DNA of 40,359 bases from an uncultured beta proteobacterium. Lineage in GTDB: Bacteria > Pseudomonadota > Gammaproteobacteria > Burkholderiales > Burkholderiaceae_C. Below are positions 24,801 through 35,948 of this stretch, piece by piece. The position numbers and the translations under genes were made by a program. Every line of letters begins with the position of its first letter. Position 1 is the stretch's first letter. The stretch spans positions 1 to 40,359 of the forward strand of contig CAIUDG010000001.1 of NCBI GenBank assembly GCA_903897925.1, given 5' to 3'. Below the pieces are notes generated by a model. That model had not been told where the DNA came from, did no database searches, and saw nothing but the letters and a program-made list of their open reading frames with translations.

Positions 24801-26320
24801 TGCTGAACACCCCCAGCCAAGCGGCCGAGTGGCTGCAGCAACACGTGACCGGAGTCCTGTGCACCGATAGCCGCCGTGTGCAGCCGGGCGACGGCTTTAT
24901 TGCCTGGCCCGGTGCTGCCAGTGACGGGCGCGCCTTTGTACCGGCGGCGCTGCAGGCCGGTGCCGCCGTCTGCCTGGTGGAAGCCGAGGGCCAGGAAGCC
25001 TATGCGCTGGATGCGCAGCGGGTCGCCAGCTACCCCGGCCTGAAGGCGGCTGCGGGTCTGATTGCCGCCGAATATTTTGCCCACCCCTCGTTCCAGTTGA
25101 ATCTGCTGGCAGTGACCGGCACCAATGGCAAGACTTCCTGCAGCTGGTGGCTGGCGCAGGCCCTGTCGGCCTTGCCGGCGCCCTACACGATGCCATGCGG
25201 GCTGATTGGCACGCTGGGCATCGGTCGCCCGCCGGCCCTGGCGGCAGACGCTGCGGCGGCAGCGGCGACGGTGGTTCCGACCGGGCTGACCACGCCAGAC
25301 CCGGTGCAACTGCAGTCGGCGCTGCGCACGTTTGTCGCCGACGGTCTGGGTGCCTGCGCGATTGAAGCGTCCTCGATTGGCATCGACGAGCAGCGCCTGG
25401 CCGGCACCCGCATTCGCTTGGGCCTGTTCACCAATTTCACGCAAGACCACCTTGACTACCACGGCAGCATGCAGGCGTACTGGGCCGCCAAGCGCCGCCT
25501 GTTCAGCTGGCAGGGCATGCAGTCGGCGGTGATCAATATCGACGACGTGCATGGCCAACAGCTGGCGCAGTCCCTGGCCGGCGGCGCGCTGGACCTGTGG
25601 ACGGTGTCGATGCAGCAACCGGCACGCTTGCGCGCGCAGGCGCTGCAATACCTGCCAGACGGTATGGCGTTTGAAGTGTTGGAAGGCGCGCAAGTGCTGC
25701 CCCTGCGGCTGGCGATGCTGGGCGATTACAACGTGTTGAACATGCTCGGCGTGCTGGCCAGTCTGCGCGCACTCGGGGTGCCACTGGCCACCGCCGTGCA
25801 GACCTGCAGCGCCTTGCGTGCCGTGCCCGGGCGCATGGAGTTCCAGGGGGGCATCGACACGCCGCTGGTGGCGGTGGACTATGCCCATACGCCAGACGCT
25901 CTGGACCATTCCCTGGCCGCCTTGCGCCCGCTGGTGCAGCAGCGCGGCGGCGCGCTCTGGTGTGTCTTCGGTTGCGGTGGTGACCGCGACAGCTCGAAGC
26001 GGCCGCTGATGGGTGCCATTGCCGCCAAGCTGGCCGACCATGTGGTGGTTACCAGTGACAACCCGCGCAGCGAAAAACCGGAGTCCATCGTCGCCCAGAT
26101 TCTGCTCGGCCTGGCGCCCAGCAGCAGCGTCGAAGTCCAGATTGATCGGGCCCGGGCAATAGCCGAAACACTGGCCAAGGTAGCGCCCAATGACGTGGTC
26201 CTGGTGGCCGGCAAGGGCCACGAGGAAAGCCAGGAAATTGCCGGTCAGAAGTGGCCGTTCTCGGATCGCGCCCAAGTGGCGCAGGCGCTGGCCTTGCGCC
26301 AGCAGGAGGCCCGGCCATGA
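24800..26320 (+). CDS. murE: UDP-MurNAc-tripeptide synthetase (meso-DAP-adding)
   Basis: MurE adds meso-diaminopimelate to UDP-MurNAc-L-Ala-D-Glu, using ATP, in the cytoplasm. Its 506 residues include the three Mur-ligase domains: DSRRVQPGDGFIAWPG in the N-terminal UDP-binding domain, ATP loop TGTNGKT (106-112), and the C-terminal domain with CVFGCGGDRDSSKRPLMG and the DNPR motif (420-423). DNPR marks meso-DAP specificity as opposed to lysine. The DAP comes from the DapF pathway encoded to the left in this window. Its stop codon lies in the ATGATG at the murF start. Confidence 0.97.
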   Translation: MLNTPSQAAEWLQQHVTGVLCTDSRRVQPGDGFIAWPGAASDGRAFVPAALQAGAAVCLVEAEGQEAYALDAQRVASYPGLKAAAGLIAAEYFAHPSFQLNLLAVTGTNGKTSCSWWLAQALSALPAPYTMPCGLIGTLGIGRPPALAADAAAAAATVVPTGLTTPDPVQLQSALRTFVADGLGACAIEASSIGIDEQRLAGTRIRLGLFTNFTQDHLDYHGSMQAYWAAKRRLFSWQGMQSAVINIDDVHGQQLAQSLAGGALDLWTVSMQQPARLRAQALQYLPDGMAFEVLEGAQVLPLRLAMLGDYNVLNMLGVLASLRALGVPLATAVQTCSALRAVPGRMEFQGGIDTPLVAVDYAHTPDALDHSLAALRPLVQQRGGALWCVFGCGGDRDSSKRPLMGAIAAKLADHVVVTSDNPRSEKPESIVAQILLGLAPSSSVEVQIDRARAIAETLAKVAPNDVVLVAGKGHEESQEIAGQKWPFSDRAQVAQALALRQQEARP

Positions 26321-27747
26321 TGCCATTGCAGCAGGCACTGCCCTGGATTGCCGGCGCGCGCCTGGTCGGCGACGGCAGCGTGCGCGTACAGCGCGTGCAT
26401 ACCGACACCCGCAGCATCGCCCCGGGGGACCTGTTTGTCGCCTTGCAGGGGGAGAAGTTTGATGCCAACCAGATGCTGCTGGCCGCCCAGGCGCAAGGTG
26501 CCGCAGCCGTGTTGTGCCGTGCCGGCTTGCCGCCCGAGTGCCTGCCCGCCGGCCTGCCACGCCTGGAAGTGGCGGACACCCGCATCGCGCTGGGCCAGCT
26601 GGCCAGCGGCTGGCGCGCACAATTTGACTTGCCGCTGATTGCCGTTACCGGCAGCAACGGAAAAACCACCGTCACGCAGATGATCGCCAGCATTCTGGCG
26701 GCGTATGCGCCGGGTGATGCCCATCTGGCCACACGTGGCAATCTGAACAACGACATTGGCGTGCCCATGACCTTGCTGCGTCTGCGCGCCAGCCAGCGCA
26801 TCGCCGTGGTCGAACTCGGCATGAACCATCCGGGCGAAATCGCCACGCTGGCAGCAATGGCGCAGCCCACCGTGGCGCTGGTCAACAATGCCCAGCGCGA
26901 GCACCTGGAATTCATGCAGACGGTAGAGGCCGTGGCGCGGGAAAACGGCAGCGTCATCAGCGCCCTGCCGGCCACCGGCGTGGCCGTGTTTCCGGCCGAT
27001 GATGCTTATGCCGCTGTCTGGCAAGACCTGGCCCAATCGCGCCCGGTGGCGCGCTTTGCACTGGCCGGCAGTGCGTCGGCACAGGACCTGGTATGTGTCT
27101 CCAGCCACTGGGCCGATGGCGCCTGGCAGGTGCACGCCGCCGCCGCTGACCTGGACCTGCGTTTCAGCTTGCACATTGCCGGGCGCCACAACGTCAAGAA
27201 TGCCCTGGCCGCTGCGCGTTGCGCACTGGCCGCCGGTGTGCCGCCAGCGGCGGTATGCCAGGGCCTGCAGGCATTCGTGCCGGTGCAGGGCCGCTCGCGG
27301 GCCCTGACGCTGGCCTTGCCGGACGGCCCGCGCACGCTGGTCGACGACAGCTATAACGCCAACCCGGATTCGGTGCGTGCCGCCATTGAGGTGTTGCGCG
27401 ACCTGCCCGGACCGCGCCTGCTGGTGCTGGGCGATATGGGCGAAGTCGGCCAGGAAGGCCCGGCATTCCACGCCGAAGCCGGCGCCTATGCCCAGGCGCA
27501 AGGCATCGAACACCTGTTCTGCCTGGGCGTGCTGGCACAGGTGGCGGCGCAAGCCTGCCCCGGCGCCCGCCATTTCGACAGCATCGAGGCGCTCAACGCG
27601 GCGCTGCTGGAATTGTTGCCGACGTTGCAGAGTGTGCTGGTCAAGGGCTCGCGCTTTATGCGCATGGAGCGTGCCGTGCAGGCGCTGCAGGCAGCGGCAG
27701 CGGCGCCCCAGCTGTCCAACCCCCATGGAGAAACAAAATGCTGTTGA
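26317..27747 (+). CDS. murF: UDP-MurNAc-tripeptide D-Ala-D-Ala ligase
   Basis: MurF adds the D-Ala-D-Ala dipeptide made by Ddl and so completes UDP-MurNAc-pentapeptide. The start is the ATG at 26317 (an adjacent in-frame ATG lies at 26320), with AGGAGG 8 nt upstream inside murE; it gives 476 residues. ATP loop TGSNGKT is at 111-117. [16 protein letters not shown] and [11 protein letters not shown] are family stretches, and [24 protein letters not shown] and VLGDMGEVG mark the C-terminal domain. The last 10 nt overlap the start of mraY. Confidence 0.97.
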   Translation: MMPLQQALPWIAGARLVGDGSVRVQRVHTDTRSIAPGDLFVALQGEKFDANQMLLAAQAQGAAAVLCRAGLPPECLPAGLPRLEVADTRIALGQLASGWRAQFDLPLIAVTGSNGKTTVTQMIASILAAYAPGDAHLATRGNLNNDIGVPMTLLRLRASQRIAVVELGMNHPGEIATLAAMAQPTVALVNNAQREHLEFMQTVEAVARENGSVISALPATGVAVFPADDAYAAVWQDLAQSRPVARFALAGSASAQDLVCVSSHWADGAWQVHAAAADLDLRFSLHIAGRHNVKNALAAARCALAAGVPPAAVCQGLQAFVPVQGRSRALTLALPDGPRTLVDDSYNANPDSVRAAIEVLRDLPGPRLLVLGDMGEVGQEGPAFHAEAGAYAQAQGIEHLFCLGVLAQVAAQACPGARHFDSIEALNAALLELLPTLQSVLVKGSRFMRMERAVQALQAAAAAPQLSNPHGETKCC

Positions 27748-28916
27748 ATCTGGCCCAATGGTTGCAGACGCTGGCGCCTGAATTCGGCTTTTTCCGCGTC
27801 TTCCAGTACCTGACCTTCCGTGCCGTGATGGCGGCCCTGACCTCTTTGCTGATTGGCCTGGCCGCCGGACCCTATGTGATCCGGCGCCTGACCGAACTCA
27901 AAATCGGGCAGCCGATCCGTGGCTACGGCATGGAGTCGCATCTGTCCAAGAGCGGTACGCCGACCATGGGCGGGGTGCTGATTCTGCTGTCGGTGGCGAT
28001 TTCGACCTTGCTCTGGTTTGACTGGAGCAACCGCTTTGTCTGGATTGTGCTGCTGGTGACGCTGGGTTTCGGCGCCATTGGCTGGGTCGACGACTGGCGC
28101 AAGGTGGTGCGCAAAGACCCGGAAGGCATGCGTTCGGGTGAAAAATATATCTGGCAGTCGGTGATCGGCCTGCTCGCCGCGCTGTACCTGGTGTTCAGTA
28201 TTTCGGAAAGCTCCAACCTCAAGGTGCTGGAGCTGTTTTTCAACTGGGTCGGCTCCGGTTTTGACGTCAACCTGCCACCCAAGGCCGGGTTGATGCTGCC
28301 TTTCTTCAAGGAAGTCAGCTACCCCTTGGGCGTGTTTGGTTTTGTCGTGCTGACCTATCTGGTGATTGTTGGCTCCAGCAATGCAGTCAACCTGACCGAC
28401 GGCCTGGACGGTCTGGCCATCATGCCGGTGGTGATGGTCGGCTCTTCGCTGGGCGTGTTTGCCTATGTCACTGGCAGTGCGGTGTTTTCGCGTTACCTGT
28501 TCTTCCCGCACATTCCGGGCGCCGGCGAATTGCTGATTTTCTGCTCGGCGCTGGCCGGTGCCGGACTGGCTTTTCTCTGGTTCAACACCCATCCGGCACA
28601 GGTCTTTATGGGCGACGTCGGCGCGCTGGCGCTGGGCGGCGCGCTCGGCACGGTGGCGGTGATCGTGCGCCAGGAAATTGTGCTGGCCATCATGGGCGGC
28701 ATCTTTGTCGTGGAAGCCCTGTCGGTAATGGTCCAGGTCAGCTACTTCAAATACACCAAACGCAAATTTGGCCAGGGCCGCCGCCTGCTGAAGATGGCGC
28801 CGCTGCACCACCATTTTGAAAAGCAGGGCTGGAAAGAAACCCAGGTGGTGGTTCGCTTCTGGATCATCACCATGCTGCTGTGCCTGATCGGCCTGTCGAC
28901 CTTGAAGTTGCGCTAA
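27738..28916 (+). CDS. mraY: phospho-MurNAc-pentapeptide transferase
   Basis: MraY transfers phospho-MurNAc-pentapeptide to undecaprenyl phosphate, making lipid I at the inner membrane. The protein has 392 residues and about ten membrane segments. Conserved stretches: [13 protein letters not shown] near 74-86, the catalytic aspartates in GWVDDWRK (about 115-122), [11 protein letters not shown] (about 219-229) and the cytoplasmic [12 protein letters not shown] motif near the C-terminus. The ATG at 27738 has GGAG 11 nt upstream and lies within the end of murF. murD follows 2 nt after the stop. Confidence 0.98.
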   Translation: MLLNLAQWLQTLAPEFGFFRVFQYLTFRAVMAALTSLLIGLAAGPYVIRRLTELKIGQPIRGYGMESHLSKSGTPTMGGVLILLSVAISTLLWFDWSNRFVWIVLLVTLGFGAIGWVDDWRKVVRKDPEGMRSGEKYIWQSVIGLLAALYLVFSISESSNLKVLELFFNWVGSGFDVNLPPKAGLMLPFFKEVSYPLGVFGFVVLTYLVIVGSSNAVNLTDGLDGLAIMPVVMVGSSLGVFAYVTGSAVFSRYLFFPHIPGAGELLIFCSALAGAGLAFLWFNTHPAQVFMGDVGALALGGALGTVAVIVRQEIVLAIMGGIFVVEALSVMVQVSYFKYTKRKFGQGRRLLKMAPLHHHFEKQGWKETQVVVRFWIITMLLCLIGLSTLKLR

Positions 28917-28918
28917 CC

Positions 28919-30439
28919 ATGAACCACCGTTTGCAGGATCAACATGTACTGGTGCTGGGGCTTGGGGCCTCCGGCCTGGCCATGGCCCGCTGGTGCGTGC
29001 GCCTGGGCGCGCAGGTGACGGTGGCCGATACCCGCGCCCAGCCACCGCAACTGGCGCTGCTGCAAGCCGAATTGCCGCAAGTGGCGTTTGTGCAGTCGAC
29101 CATGGACGCCGCGCTGGTCGAGGGCAGCACCGTGCGTGCCGTGTTCAAGAGCCCGGGCCTGTTGCCCAAGGATGTGGATGGCGTCATGGCCGCCGCCGTG
29201 GCCGCCGGTTTGTGGGTCGGCGGTGAACTCAGCCTGTTTGCCCAGGCCTTGCACGACTTGCGTGAAAGTCAGCAATACCAGCCCAAGGTGCTGGCCATTA
29301 CCGGCACCAACGGCAAGACCACCGTGACTTCGCTGACCGGCCATCTGGTGCAGTGGGCGGGCAAGCGCGTGACCATGGCCGGCAATATCGGCCCCACCTT
29401 GCTCGACACCCTGAGCCAGGCGCTTGATACCGAGTCCCTGCCGGAAGTCTGGGTGCTGGAACTGTCGAGTTTTCAGCTCGATCTGCCCAGCGGCCTGGAG
29501 CCCACCGCCGCCGCCGTGCTGAACCTGAGCCAGGACCATCTGGACTGGCACGGCAGCATGCAGGCCTATGGCGCCGCCAAGGCGCGCATATTTGGCGAAC
29601 ACGGATTGATGGTGCTGAACCGCGAAGACGCCGCCGTGATGGCCATGCGTCCGGCACCGCTGCGGCAGAAGCTGCAGCGCCCGGTCGAGCGCGCCTACAT
29701 TGCGTTCGGCACCGACATGCCCCAGCGTCCGGGAGACTTCGGCCTGGAGGAAGTGAATGGCATGGTCTGGCTGGTACGCGCCCTGGAAGCCGACGAAACC
29801 CGCAAGAAACGCCGTGACGACGAGGAAGAAATCCACATCCAGCGCCTGATGCCGGCCGATGCGCTGCGCATTCGCGGCCGCCACAACGCGGCCAATGCGC
29901 TGGCGGCACTGGCGCTGTGCGCTGCGGCTGGTTGTGCTCTGGGACCGATCCTGTTCGGCTTGCGCGAATACCGGGGCGAGCCACACCGGGTCGAACCGGT
30001 GGGCATCATCAATGACGTCGAGTTTTTTGACGACAGCAAGGGCACCAATGTGGGCGCCACCGTGGCCGCCCTGCGCGGCCTCGGTGCCGAGCGCAAAGTG
30101 GTGGTGATTCTGGGGGGCGAGGGCAAGGGACAGGACTTCACGCCGCTGGCCGTGCCGGTGGCGCGCTATGTACGTGCCGTGCTGTTGCTGGGGCGCGACG
30201 CGGCGCTGATCCGCCAGGCGCTGGAAGACAGCGGCGTGCCATTGCACGACGCTGCGTCCATGGAAGACGCGGTACAGCAAGGCAACCGGCTGGCCCACGC
30301 GGGGGATGCGGTGCTGATGTCACCGGCCTGTGCCAGCTTTGACATGTTCAAAGACTATGCGCACCGGGCCCAGGTGTTTGTCGCTGCGGTGCAGGCGCTG
30401 GCCCTGGCCAATGGCGTCGATCTGGAGAGCCGGGCATGA
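28919..30439 (+). CDS. murD: UDP-MurNAc-L-alanine:D-glutamate ligase
   Basis: MurD adds D-glutamate to UDP-MurNAc-L-Ala. The start is the ATG at 28919 ([25 protein letters not shown]); the frame is open further back but that lies inside mraY. The protein has 506 residues, longer than the 438 of E. coli; extra length sits around 285-320 (the charged [19 protein letters not shown]), apparently a surface loop. ATP loop TGTNGKT is at 128-134. [24 protein letters not shown] and [17 protein letters not shown] are family motifs. It overlaps ftsW by ATGA. Confidence 0.97.
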   Translation: MNHRLQDQHVLVLGLGASGLAMARWCVRLGAQVTVADTRAQPPQLALLQAELPQVAFVQSTMDAALVEGSTVRAVFKSPGLLPKDVDGVMAAAVAAGLWVGGELSLFAQALHDLRESQQYQPKVLAITGTNGKTTVTSLTGHLVQWAGKRVTMAGNIGPTLLDTLSQALDTESLPEVWVLELSSFQLDLPSGLEPTAAAVLNLSQDHLDWHGSMQAYGAAKARIFGEHGLMVLNREDAAVMAMRPAPLRQKLQRPVERAYIAFGTDMPQRPGDFGLEEVNGMVWLVRALEADETRKKRRDDEEEIHIQRLMPADALRIRGRHNAANALAALALCAAAGCALGPILFGLREYRGEPHRVEPVGIINDVEFFDDSKGTNVGATVAALRGLGAERKVVVILGGEGKGQDFTPLAVPVARYVRAVLLLGRDAALIRQALEDSGVPLHDAASMEDAVQQGNRLAHAGDAVLMSPACASFDMFKDYAHRAQVFVAAVQALALANGVDLESRA

Positions 30440-31692
30440 GCGCCTTCACGCAAACCCTGGCCGGCTGGTTCAGCCGTGGCGCCGAAGCGGCGGGCGACAA
30501 GCTGCCGGTGCGCCTGGGCGGGCGCGCGTCTTTTGGGGGCGGCAGCACGCCGGTGCCAGTCAACGGCATCGATCAGCAGCTGCTCTGGGTTACGGTGGCG
30601 CTGCTGCTGTGGGGCCTGGTCATGGTGTATTCGGCTTCGATTGCGATGCCGGACAACCCGCGTTTCGCGAATTACGCGCACACCCATTTTCTGCTGCGCC
30701 ACATTGCTTCCATTGGCGTGGCCTTTGTCGCGGCGCTGCTGACCTTCCAGGTGCCGGTGCAGACCTGGGAAAAAGTGGCGCCCTGGCTGTTCATTGCCTC
30801 GCTGGTGTTGCTGATTGCGGTGCTGGTGCCCTTCATTGGCAAGGGCGTGAACGGTGCGCGGCGCTGGATTGCGCTGGGCATCCTGAATTTCCAGCCCTCC
30901 GAACTGGCCAAGTTCGCGGTCGTGCTGTATGCCGCCGACTACATGGTGCGCAAAATGGAAGTGAAAGAGCGCTTCTTCCGCGCCGTGTTGCCGATGGGGG
31001 CTGCGGTGGCGGTGATTGGTCTGCTGCTGCTGGCGGAACCAGACATGGGTGCGTTCATGGTGATCGCCGTGGTGGCGATGGGCATTCTGTTTCTGGGCGG
31101 CGTCAACGCGCGCATGTTCTTCCTGATTGCCGCGATTCTGGTGGTGGCGTTCAGCCTGATGATCGCCTTGAGCGAGTGGCGCCGCGAACGTATTTTTGCC
31201 TACCTGAATCCCTGGGACGACCGCTACTCCATGGGCAAGGGCTACCAGCTCTCGCACTCTCTGATTGCCATTGGCCGAGGTGAAATTTTTGGCGTCGGCC
31301 TCGGTGGCAGTGTGGAAAAGCTGCACTGGCTGCCGGAAGCCCACACCGACTTCCTGCTGGCCGTGATCGGCGAAGAATTCGGACTGGTCGGTGTGCTGGT
31401 GGTGATTTCCCTGTTCCTCTGGCTGACCCGCCGCATGATGCACATTGGCCGCCAGGCGATTGCGCTGGACCGTGTGTTTGCCGGCCTGGTGGCGCAGGGC
31501 CTGGGCCTGTGGTTTGGTTTTCAGTCGTTCATCAATATGGGCGTTAACCTCGGCGCCTTGCCGACCAAGGGCCTGACGCTGCCGCTGATGAGTTACGGCG
31601 GCTCGGCGATTTTGCTCAACCTGATCGCAATTGCGCTGGTGCTGCGCATCGATTCGGAAAACCGCACCATGATGCACGGAGGCCGGGTATGA
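30436..31692 (+). CDS. ftsW: septal peptidoglycan polymerase FtsW (SEDS)
   Basis: FtsW is the SEDS-family glycosyltransferase that polymerises lipid II at the septum together with FtsI. The protein has 418 residues with about ten membrane helices after a 45-residue cytoplasmic N-terminus. Family motifs: [37 protein letters not shown] (with the GxRRW and PSE elements), [35 protein letters not shown] and the C-terminal [16 protein letters not shown]. The last distinguishes FtsW from RodA less clearly than the operon position does. Overlaps of 4 nt occur at both ends. Confidence 0.97.
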   Translation: MSAFTQTLAGWFSRGAEAAGDKLPVRLGGRASFGGGSTPVPVNGIDQQLLWVTVALLLWGLVMVYSASIAMPDNPRFANYAHTHFLLRHIASIGVAFVAALLTFQVPVQTWEKVAPWLFIASLVLLIAVLVPFIGKGVNGARRWIALGILNFQPSELAKFAVVLYAADYMVRKMEVKERFFRAVLPMGAAVAVIGLLLLAEPDMGAFMVIAVVAMGILFLGGVNARMFFLIAAILVVAFSLMIALSEWRRERIFAYLNPWDDRYSMGKGYQLSHSLIAIGRGEIFGVGLGGSVEKLHWLPEAHTDFLLAVIGEEFGLVGVLVVISLFLWLTRRMMHIGRQAIALDRVFAGLVAQGLGLWFGFQSFINMGVNLGALPTKGLTLPLMSYGGSAILLNLIAIALVLRIDSENRTMMHGGRV

Positions 31693-32753
31693 CGCAGCCG
31701 TGTGCACTGATCATGGCCGGCGGTACCGGTGGCCATATTTTCCCGGGCATTGCGGTGGCGCTGGCGCTGCGCGAAAAAGGCTGGCGCGTGCACTGGCTGG
31801 GCAGCCCCGACAGCATGGAAAGCCGGCTCGTGCCGGCACGCGGCTTTGCGCTGGAAACAGTGCAGTTCGGTGGCGTGCGCGGCAAGGGCCTGGGCACGCT
31901 GCTGCGCGCGCCGCTGCGCTTGCTGCGCGCGGTCTGGCAAAGTCGCGCCGTGCTGCGCCGGGTCCGGCCCGACGTGGTGCTTGGCTTGGGCGGCTATATC
32001 ACCATGCCGGGCGGCATCGCCAGCAAGCTGATGGGTGTGCCGCTGGTGTTGCACGAACAAAACTCGATTGCCGGCCTGTCCAACCGCTTGCTGGCCAAGG
32101 TTGCCGATCGCATCTTTACCGCTTTTCCCAAGGTGCTGCCCAAGGGGCAGTGGGTCGGCAATCCGCTGCGCCCGGAGTTTTTCAGCCAGCGCGATCCGCT
32201 CGAGCGTTTTGCTGGTCGCAGCGGCCCGTTGCGCCTGCTGGTGGTTGGTGGCAGCCTGGGCGCCAGCGCGCTGAATCGCACTGTGCCGCAGGCGCTGGCC
32301 CTGCTGGCAGAAGAGCAGCGCCCACTGGTGCTGCACCAGAGCGGCGAAAAGCAGATCGAAGAATTGCGTGCCAACTATGCCGCCGCCGGCGTGCAAGCCA
32401 CGTTGACACCATTTATCCAGGACACCGCGCACGCCTTTGCCGAGGCCGACCTGGTGCTGTGCCGCGCCGGCGCCAGCACCGTGACCGAAATTGCCGCCGT
32501 TGGCGCCGCCGCCCTGTTTGTGCCCTTTCCTTTTGCCGTGGACGACCACCAGACCCACAACGCCCGCTTCCTGGTCGACCAGGGCGCCGCCTGGCTGCTG
32601 CCACAAAGCGCCATGAGCCCCGAAAAACTTGCCGCCACATTGCGTCAACTGCAGCGCGCCGATCTGGTGCAGCTGGCGGTGGCGGCCAAACGCACGCAGC
32701 AATTGCAGGCCACCGAACAGGTGGTGGCGGCGTGCCAGGAGTACCTTGCATGA
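31689..32753 (+). CDS. murG: UDP-GlcNAc:lipid I N-acetylglucosaminyltransferase
   Basis: MurG adds GlcNAc to lipid I on the inner face of the membrane, giving lipid II. The protein has 354 residues and two GT-B Rossmann domains. Glycine-rich [14 protein letters not shown] lies at 11-24, [35 protein letters not shown] around 100-134, [12 protein letters not shown] around 188-199, and the donor-binding [15 protein letters not shown] around 258-272. The ATG at 31689 overlaps ftsW, and its end overlaps murC by ATGA. Confidence 0.97.
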   Translation: MTQPCALIMAGGTGGHIFPGIAVALALREKGWRVHWLGSPDSMESRLVPARGFALETVQFGGVRGKGLGTLLRAPLRLLRAVWQSRAVLRRVRPDVVLGLGGYITMPGGIASKLMGVPLVLHEQNSIAGLSNRLLAKVADRIFTAFPKVLPKGQWVGNPLRPEFFSQRDPLERFAGRSGPLRLLVVGGSLGASALNRTVPQALALLAEEQRPLVLHQSGEKQIEELRANYAAAGVQATLTPFIQDTAHAFAEADLVLCRAGASTVTEIAAVGAAALFVPFPFAVDDHQTHNARFLVDQGAAWLLPQSAMSPEKLAATLRQLQRADLVQLAVAAKRTQQLQATEQVVAACQEYLA

Positions 32754-34186
32754 AACACGCCGTCAAACGCATCCATTTCGTCGGCGTCGGTGGCGTCGGC
32801 ATGTCCGGCATTGCCGAAATTCTGAACAACCTGGGCTACACCATCTCGGGTTCGGACCTGGCGGACAGCGCCGCGCTCAAGCGCCTGGCCTCGCTCGGCA
32901 TCCGCACCTATGTCGGCCACAGCGCCGAGCACGTCAGCGGCGCCGACGCCGTGGTTACCTCCACGGCCGTCAAGGCCGACAACCCGGAAGTGCTGCGCGC
33001 CCGCGAGATGCACATCCCGATCGTGCCGCGCGCCTCCATGCTGGCCGAGCTGATGCGCCTGAAGCAGGGCATTGCGATTGCCGGTACCCACGGCAAAACC
33101 ACCACCACCAGCCTGGTGGCGAGTGTGCTGGCGCAAGCCGGCCTGGACCCGACCTTTGTGATTGGCGGACGCCTGAACAGCGCGGGTGCCAATGCCCGCC
33201 TGGGTCAGGGCGACTACATTGTGGTCGAGGCCGATGAGTCGGATGCCTCGTTCCTGAACCTGCTGCCGGTGATGGCGGTGGTGACGAACATCGACGCCGA
33301 CCACATGGAGACCTATGGCCATGACTTCGGCAAGCTGAAGAAAGCCTTTGTCGATTTTCTGCACCGCATGCCGTTTTATGGCACTGCCATTCTGTGTACC
33401 GACGACGCGGCAGTGCGCGACATCGTCAACGACGTGACTTGCCCGATTACCAGCTACGGCCTGAACGAACAGGCCCAGGTGCGCGCCGTGAATGTGCGCG
33501 CGGTCGGCGCCCAGATGCATTTCACGGTGCAGCGCCGCAATGGGGTCACGCTGCCCGATCTGGACGTGGTGTTGAACCTGGCCGGCATGCACAACGTGCT
33601 GAACGCGCTGTCGGCCATTGCCGTGGCGGTGGAGCTGAATATTGACGATGCCGCCGTCTGCAAGGCCCTGGCCGAGTTCCGCGGCGTGGGCCGGCGCTTC
33701 CAGCGCTACGGTGAGCTGCCGCTGCCGCAGGGCGGAACGCTGACGCTGATTGACGACTATGGCCACCACCCGGTCGAAATGGCGGCCACGCTGGCGGCCG
33801 CGCGCGGTGCCTTTCCGGGTCGGCGCCTGGTGCTGGCGTTCCAGCCGCACCGCTATTCGCGCACCCGTGACTGCTTTGAAGATTTCGTCAAAGTCATTGG
33901 TGCCGCCGCCGATGCCGTGCTGCTGGCCGAGGTTTATGCCGCCGGCGAAGCGCCGATTGTTGCCGCCGACGGTCGTTCGCTGGCGCGGGCCTTGCGCATC
34001 GCCGGCAAGCTGGAACCGATTTTTGTCGATGCGATTGGCAATATGCCGCAAGCCGCTATCGACAACGCACGCGACGGCGACGTGCTGATGTGCATGGGCG
34101 CCGGCTCGATTGGCGCGGTGCCGGGCAAGATTGCCGAACAGTTGCTGGCGGCGGTTCCAGCACACGTAGAAGGGGCCGGCATATGA
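32750..34186 (+). CDS. murC: UDP-MurNAc:L-alanine ligase
   Basis: MurC starts the peptide stem by adding L-alanine to UDP-MurNAc. The start is the ATG at 32750 ([25 protein letters not shown]), giving 478 residues; the same frame is open much further left through murG, which is a shadow. The UDP-binding GVGGVGMSG is at 12-20, ATP loop GTHGKT at 112-117, followed by [22 protein letters not shown] and the C-terminal [14 protein letters not shown] and FQPHRYSRT. It overlaps ddl by ATGA. Confidence 0.97.
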   Translation: MKHAVKRIHFVGVGGVGMSGIAEILNNLGYTISGSDLADSAALKRLASLGIRTYVGHSAEHVSGADAVVTSTAVKADNPEVLRAREMHIPIVPRASMLAELMRLKQGIAIAGTHGKTTTTSLVASVLAQAGLDPTFVIGGRLNSAGANARLGQGDYIVVEADESDASFLNLLPVMAVVTNIDADHMETYGHDFGKLKKAFVDFLHRMPFYGTAILCTDDAAVRDIVNDVTCPITSYGLNEQAQVRAVNVRAVGAQMHFTVQRRNGVTLPDLDVVLNLAGMHNVLNALSAIAVAVELNIDDAAVCKALAEFRGVGRRFQRYGELPLPQGGTLTLIDDYGHHPVEMAATLAAARGAFPGRRLVLAFQPHRYSRTRDCFEDFVKVIGAAADAVLLAEVYAAGEAPIVAADGRSLARALRIAGKLEPIFVDAIGNMPQAAIDNARDGDVLMCMGAGSIGAVPGKIAEQLLAAVPAHVEGAGI

Positions 34187-35136
34187 GTTTGCAGAGCAGT
34201 AATTTCGGCAAGGTCGCAGTGCTGCAGGGCGGCGCCTCGGCGGAACGCGAGGTCTCGTTGATGTCGGGCGCGGGTGTACTGCAGGCGCTGCGCAGCCAGG
34301 GCATTGACGCGCACGCGTTCGATCCGGCAGAGCGCGACCTGGCGGACCTGCGCCGCGAAGGTTTTGCACGCTGTTTTATTGCCTTGCATGGCCGCTTCGG
34401 CGAAGACGGCACGGTGCAGGGTGCGCTGGAGCTGCTGGGTATTCCATATACCGGCTCTGGTGTGATGGCGTCGGCGATCTCGATGGACAAGGTCATGACC
34501 AAGCGCATCTGGCGTTTTGAAGGCCTGTCCACACCGGCCTGGAGCCAGGTGCACAACGCCGAAGAAACCCGCGCCGCCTTCCAGACCCTGGGTGCGCCCA
34601 TGATTGTCAAGCCGGCACGCGAAGGTTCCACCATCGGCCTGAGCAAGGTTACCGCCATCGACCAATGCGCGGCGGCCTACGCATTGGCGTCCGAACACGA
34701 CCCGCATGTGCTGTGCGAGCAGTTCATTGCCGGCGACGAAGTCACCTGCCCGGTGCTCGGCAGCGCCCATGCGCCGCGTGCGCTGCCACTGATTCGCATC
34801 GTCGCGCCGGATGGCAATTACGACTACCAGAACAAATATTTCACCGACACCACGCAGTACCTGGTGCCGGCCGGACTGCCGGCCGGTGAGGAAGAAGCCA
34901 TTCAGGCGCTGGTGTGCAAGGCCTATAGCGTGCTTGGTTGCCGCGGCTGGGCCCGTGCCGACGTCATGATTGACGCCCGTACGCGCACGCCCTACCTGCT
35001 GGAAATCAACACCGCGCCCGGCATGACCAGCCATTCGCTGGTGCCAATGTCGGCCAAGGCCGCCGGCATGCCCTACGACGCGCTCTGCGTGCACCTGCTG
35101 CAAAGCGCCACCACCGATGCGAGGGACACCGAATGA
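34183..35136 (+). CDS. ddl: D-alanine:D-alanine ligase
   Basis: Ddl joins two D-alanines for MurF. It is an ATP-grasp enzyme of 317 residues in the DdlB position of the cluster. Motifs: [17 protein letters not shown] (13-29), [29 protein letters not shown] (about 65-93), [27 protein letters not shown] and the metal-binding [17 protein letters not shown]. The ATG at 34183 overlaps the murC stop; upstream codons in frame lie in murC. Overlap with ftsQ is again ATGA. Confidence 0.97.
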   Translation: MSLQSSNFGKVAVLQGGASAEREVSLMSGAGVLQALRSQGIDAHAFDPAERDLADLRREGFARCFIALHGRFGEDGTVQGALELLGIPYTGSGVMASAISMDKVMTKRIWRFEGLSTPAWSQVHNAEETRAAFQTLGAPMIVKPAREGSTIGLSKVTAIDQCAAAYALASEHDPHVLCEQFIAGDEVTCPVLGSAHAPRALPLIRIVAPDGNYDYQNKYFTDTTQYLVPAGLPAGEEEAIQALVCKAYSVLGCRGWARADVMIDARTRTPYLLEINTAPGMTSHSLVPMSAKAAGMPYDALCVHLLQSATTDARDTE

Positions 35137-35921
35137 GCCCTGCCGCGCCCCGGCCTCTGGATCTGCGACTGATGAACATGACCTTCATGGCCCTGTTGCT
35201 GACGTTCGCCGTTCTGGCCGCGGTCGCGGGTGTGCGCTGGCTGGCGCGCCTGAGCGCCTTTGACATCCAGCGCATCACGGTGGTTGGCGACACGCGCCAC
35301 AGCAACAGCATGACGCTGCGCGCCAACGTCGCGCCACGCATTGCCGGTACCTTTTTCAGCGTTGATCTGGGCCGGGTGCGCGCCGCTTTTGAAGCCGTGC
35401 CCTGGGTGCGCCATGCGGTGGTCCAGCGCGAATTTCCGAACCGCTTGAAAGTGGTGTTGCAAGAGCACCAGCCGGTCGGTCTGTGGGGCAGCGATGGCGA
35501 TCTGCGCCTGATCAACAATTTTGGCGAAGTGTTCGAGGCCAACGTCGGCGAAGTGGACCAGGACAATCTGCCCACCCTGAGCGGCCCGGACGGCCAGGGC
35601 GCCGAAGTGCTGGCAATGTACCAGGCACTGCAGGGCAGCTTTGCGGCGGCCGACATGCCGATCACGCAGATGGCTTTGTCTGGGCGTGGCAGCTGGAGCG
35701 TCAAGCTGGAGACCGGCGCCACGATTGAACTTGGGCGTGGCAACGTGGCCGAAGTGCAGGAGCGCAGCCAGCGCCTGCTCAAGACCATGACCCAGGTGGT
35801 GGCGCGCTACGGTCGCCAGACCAGTGCCATCGAATCGGTCGATCTTCGGCATGAAAACGGCTATGCAATTCGTTTGCGTGGCATCAGCACCGTGCTGGCG
35901 CCGACGCCGGCAAAGAAGTAA
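35133..35921 (+). CDS. ftsQ: cell division protein FtsQ
   Basis: FtsQ is a bitopic membrane protein that links FtsA/FtsZ to FtsL/FtsB and FtsW/FtsI. The 262-residue product has a short cytoplasmic end, a membrane segment at about 15-35 ([21 protein letters not shown]), the POTRA domain (about 43-115, [47 protein letters not shown]) and the FtsQ beta domain with [18 protein letters not shown]. The stop is 27 nt before ftsA. Confidence 0.95.
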   Translation: MSPAAPRPLDLRLMNMTFMALLLTFAVLAAVAGVRWLARLSAFDIQRITVVGDTRHSNSMTLRANVAPRIAGTFFSVDLGRVRAAFEAVPWVRHAVVQREFPNRLKVVLQEHQPVGLWGSDGDLRLINNFGEVFEANVGEVDQDNLPTLSGPDGQGAEVLAMYQALQGSFAAADMPITQMALSGRGSWSVKLETGATIELGRGNVAEVQERSQRLLKTMTQVVARYGRQTSAIESVDLRHENGYAIRLRGISTVLAPTPAKK

Positions 35922-35948
35922 CGGAACTAATCAGTAGCAGGTGAACAT

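Noticed and set aside
31700..32749. N-terminal extension of murC through murG
   Set aside because: Same frame without a stop but with unrelated Arg-rich sequence; MurC starts at 32750 with its conserved [15 protein letters not shown].
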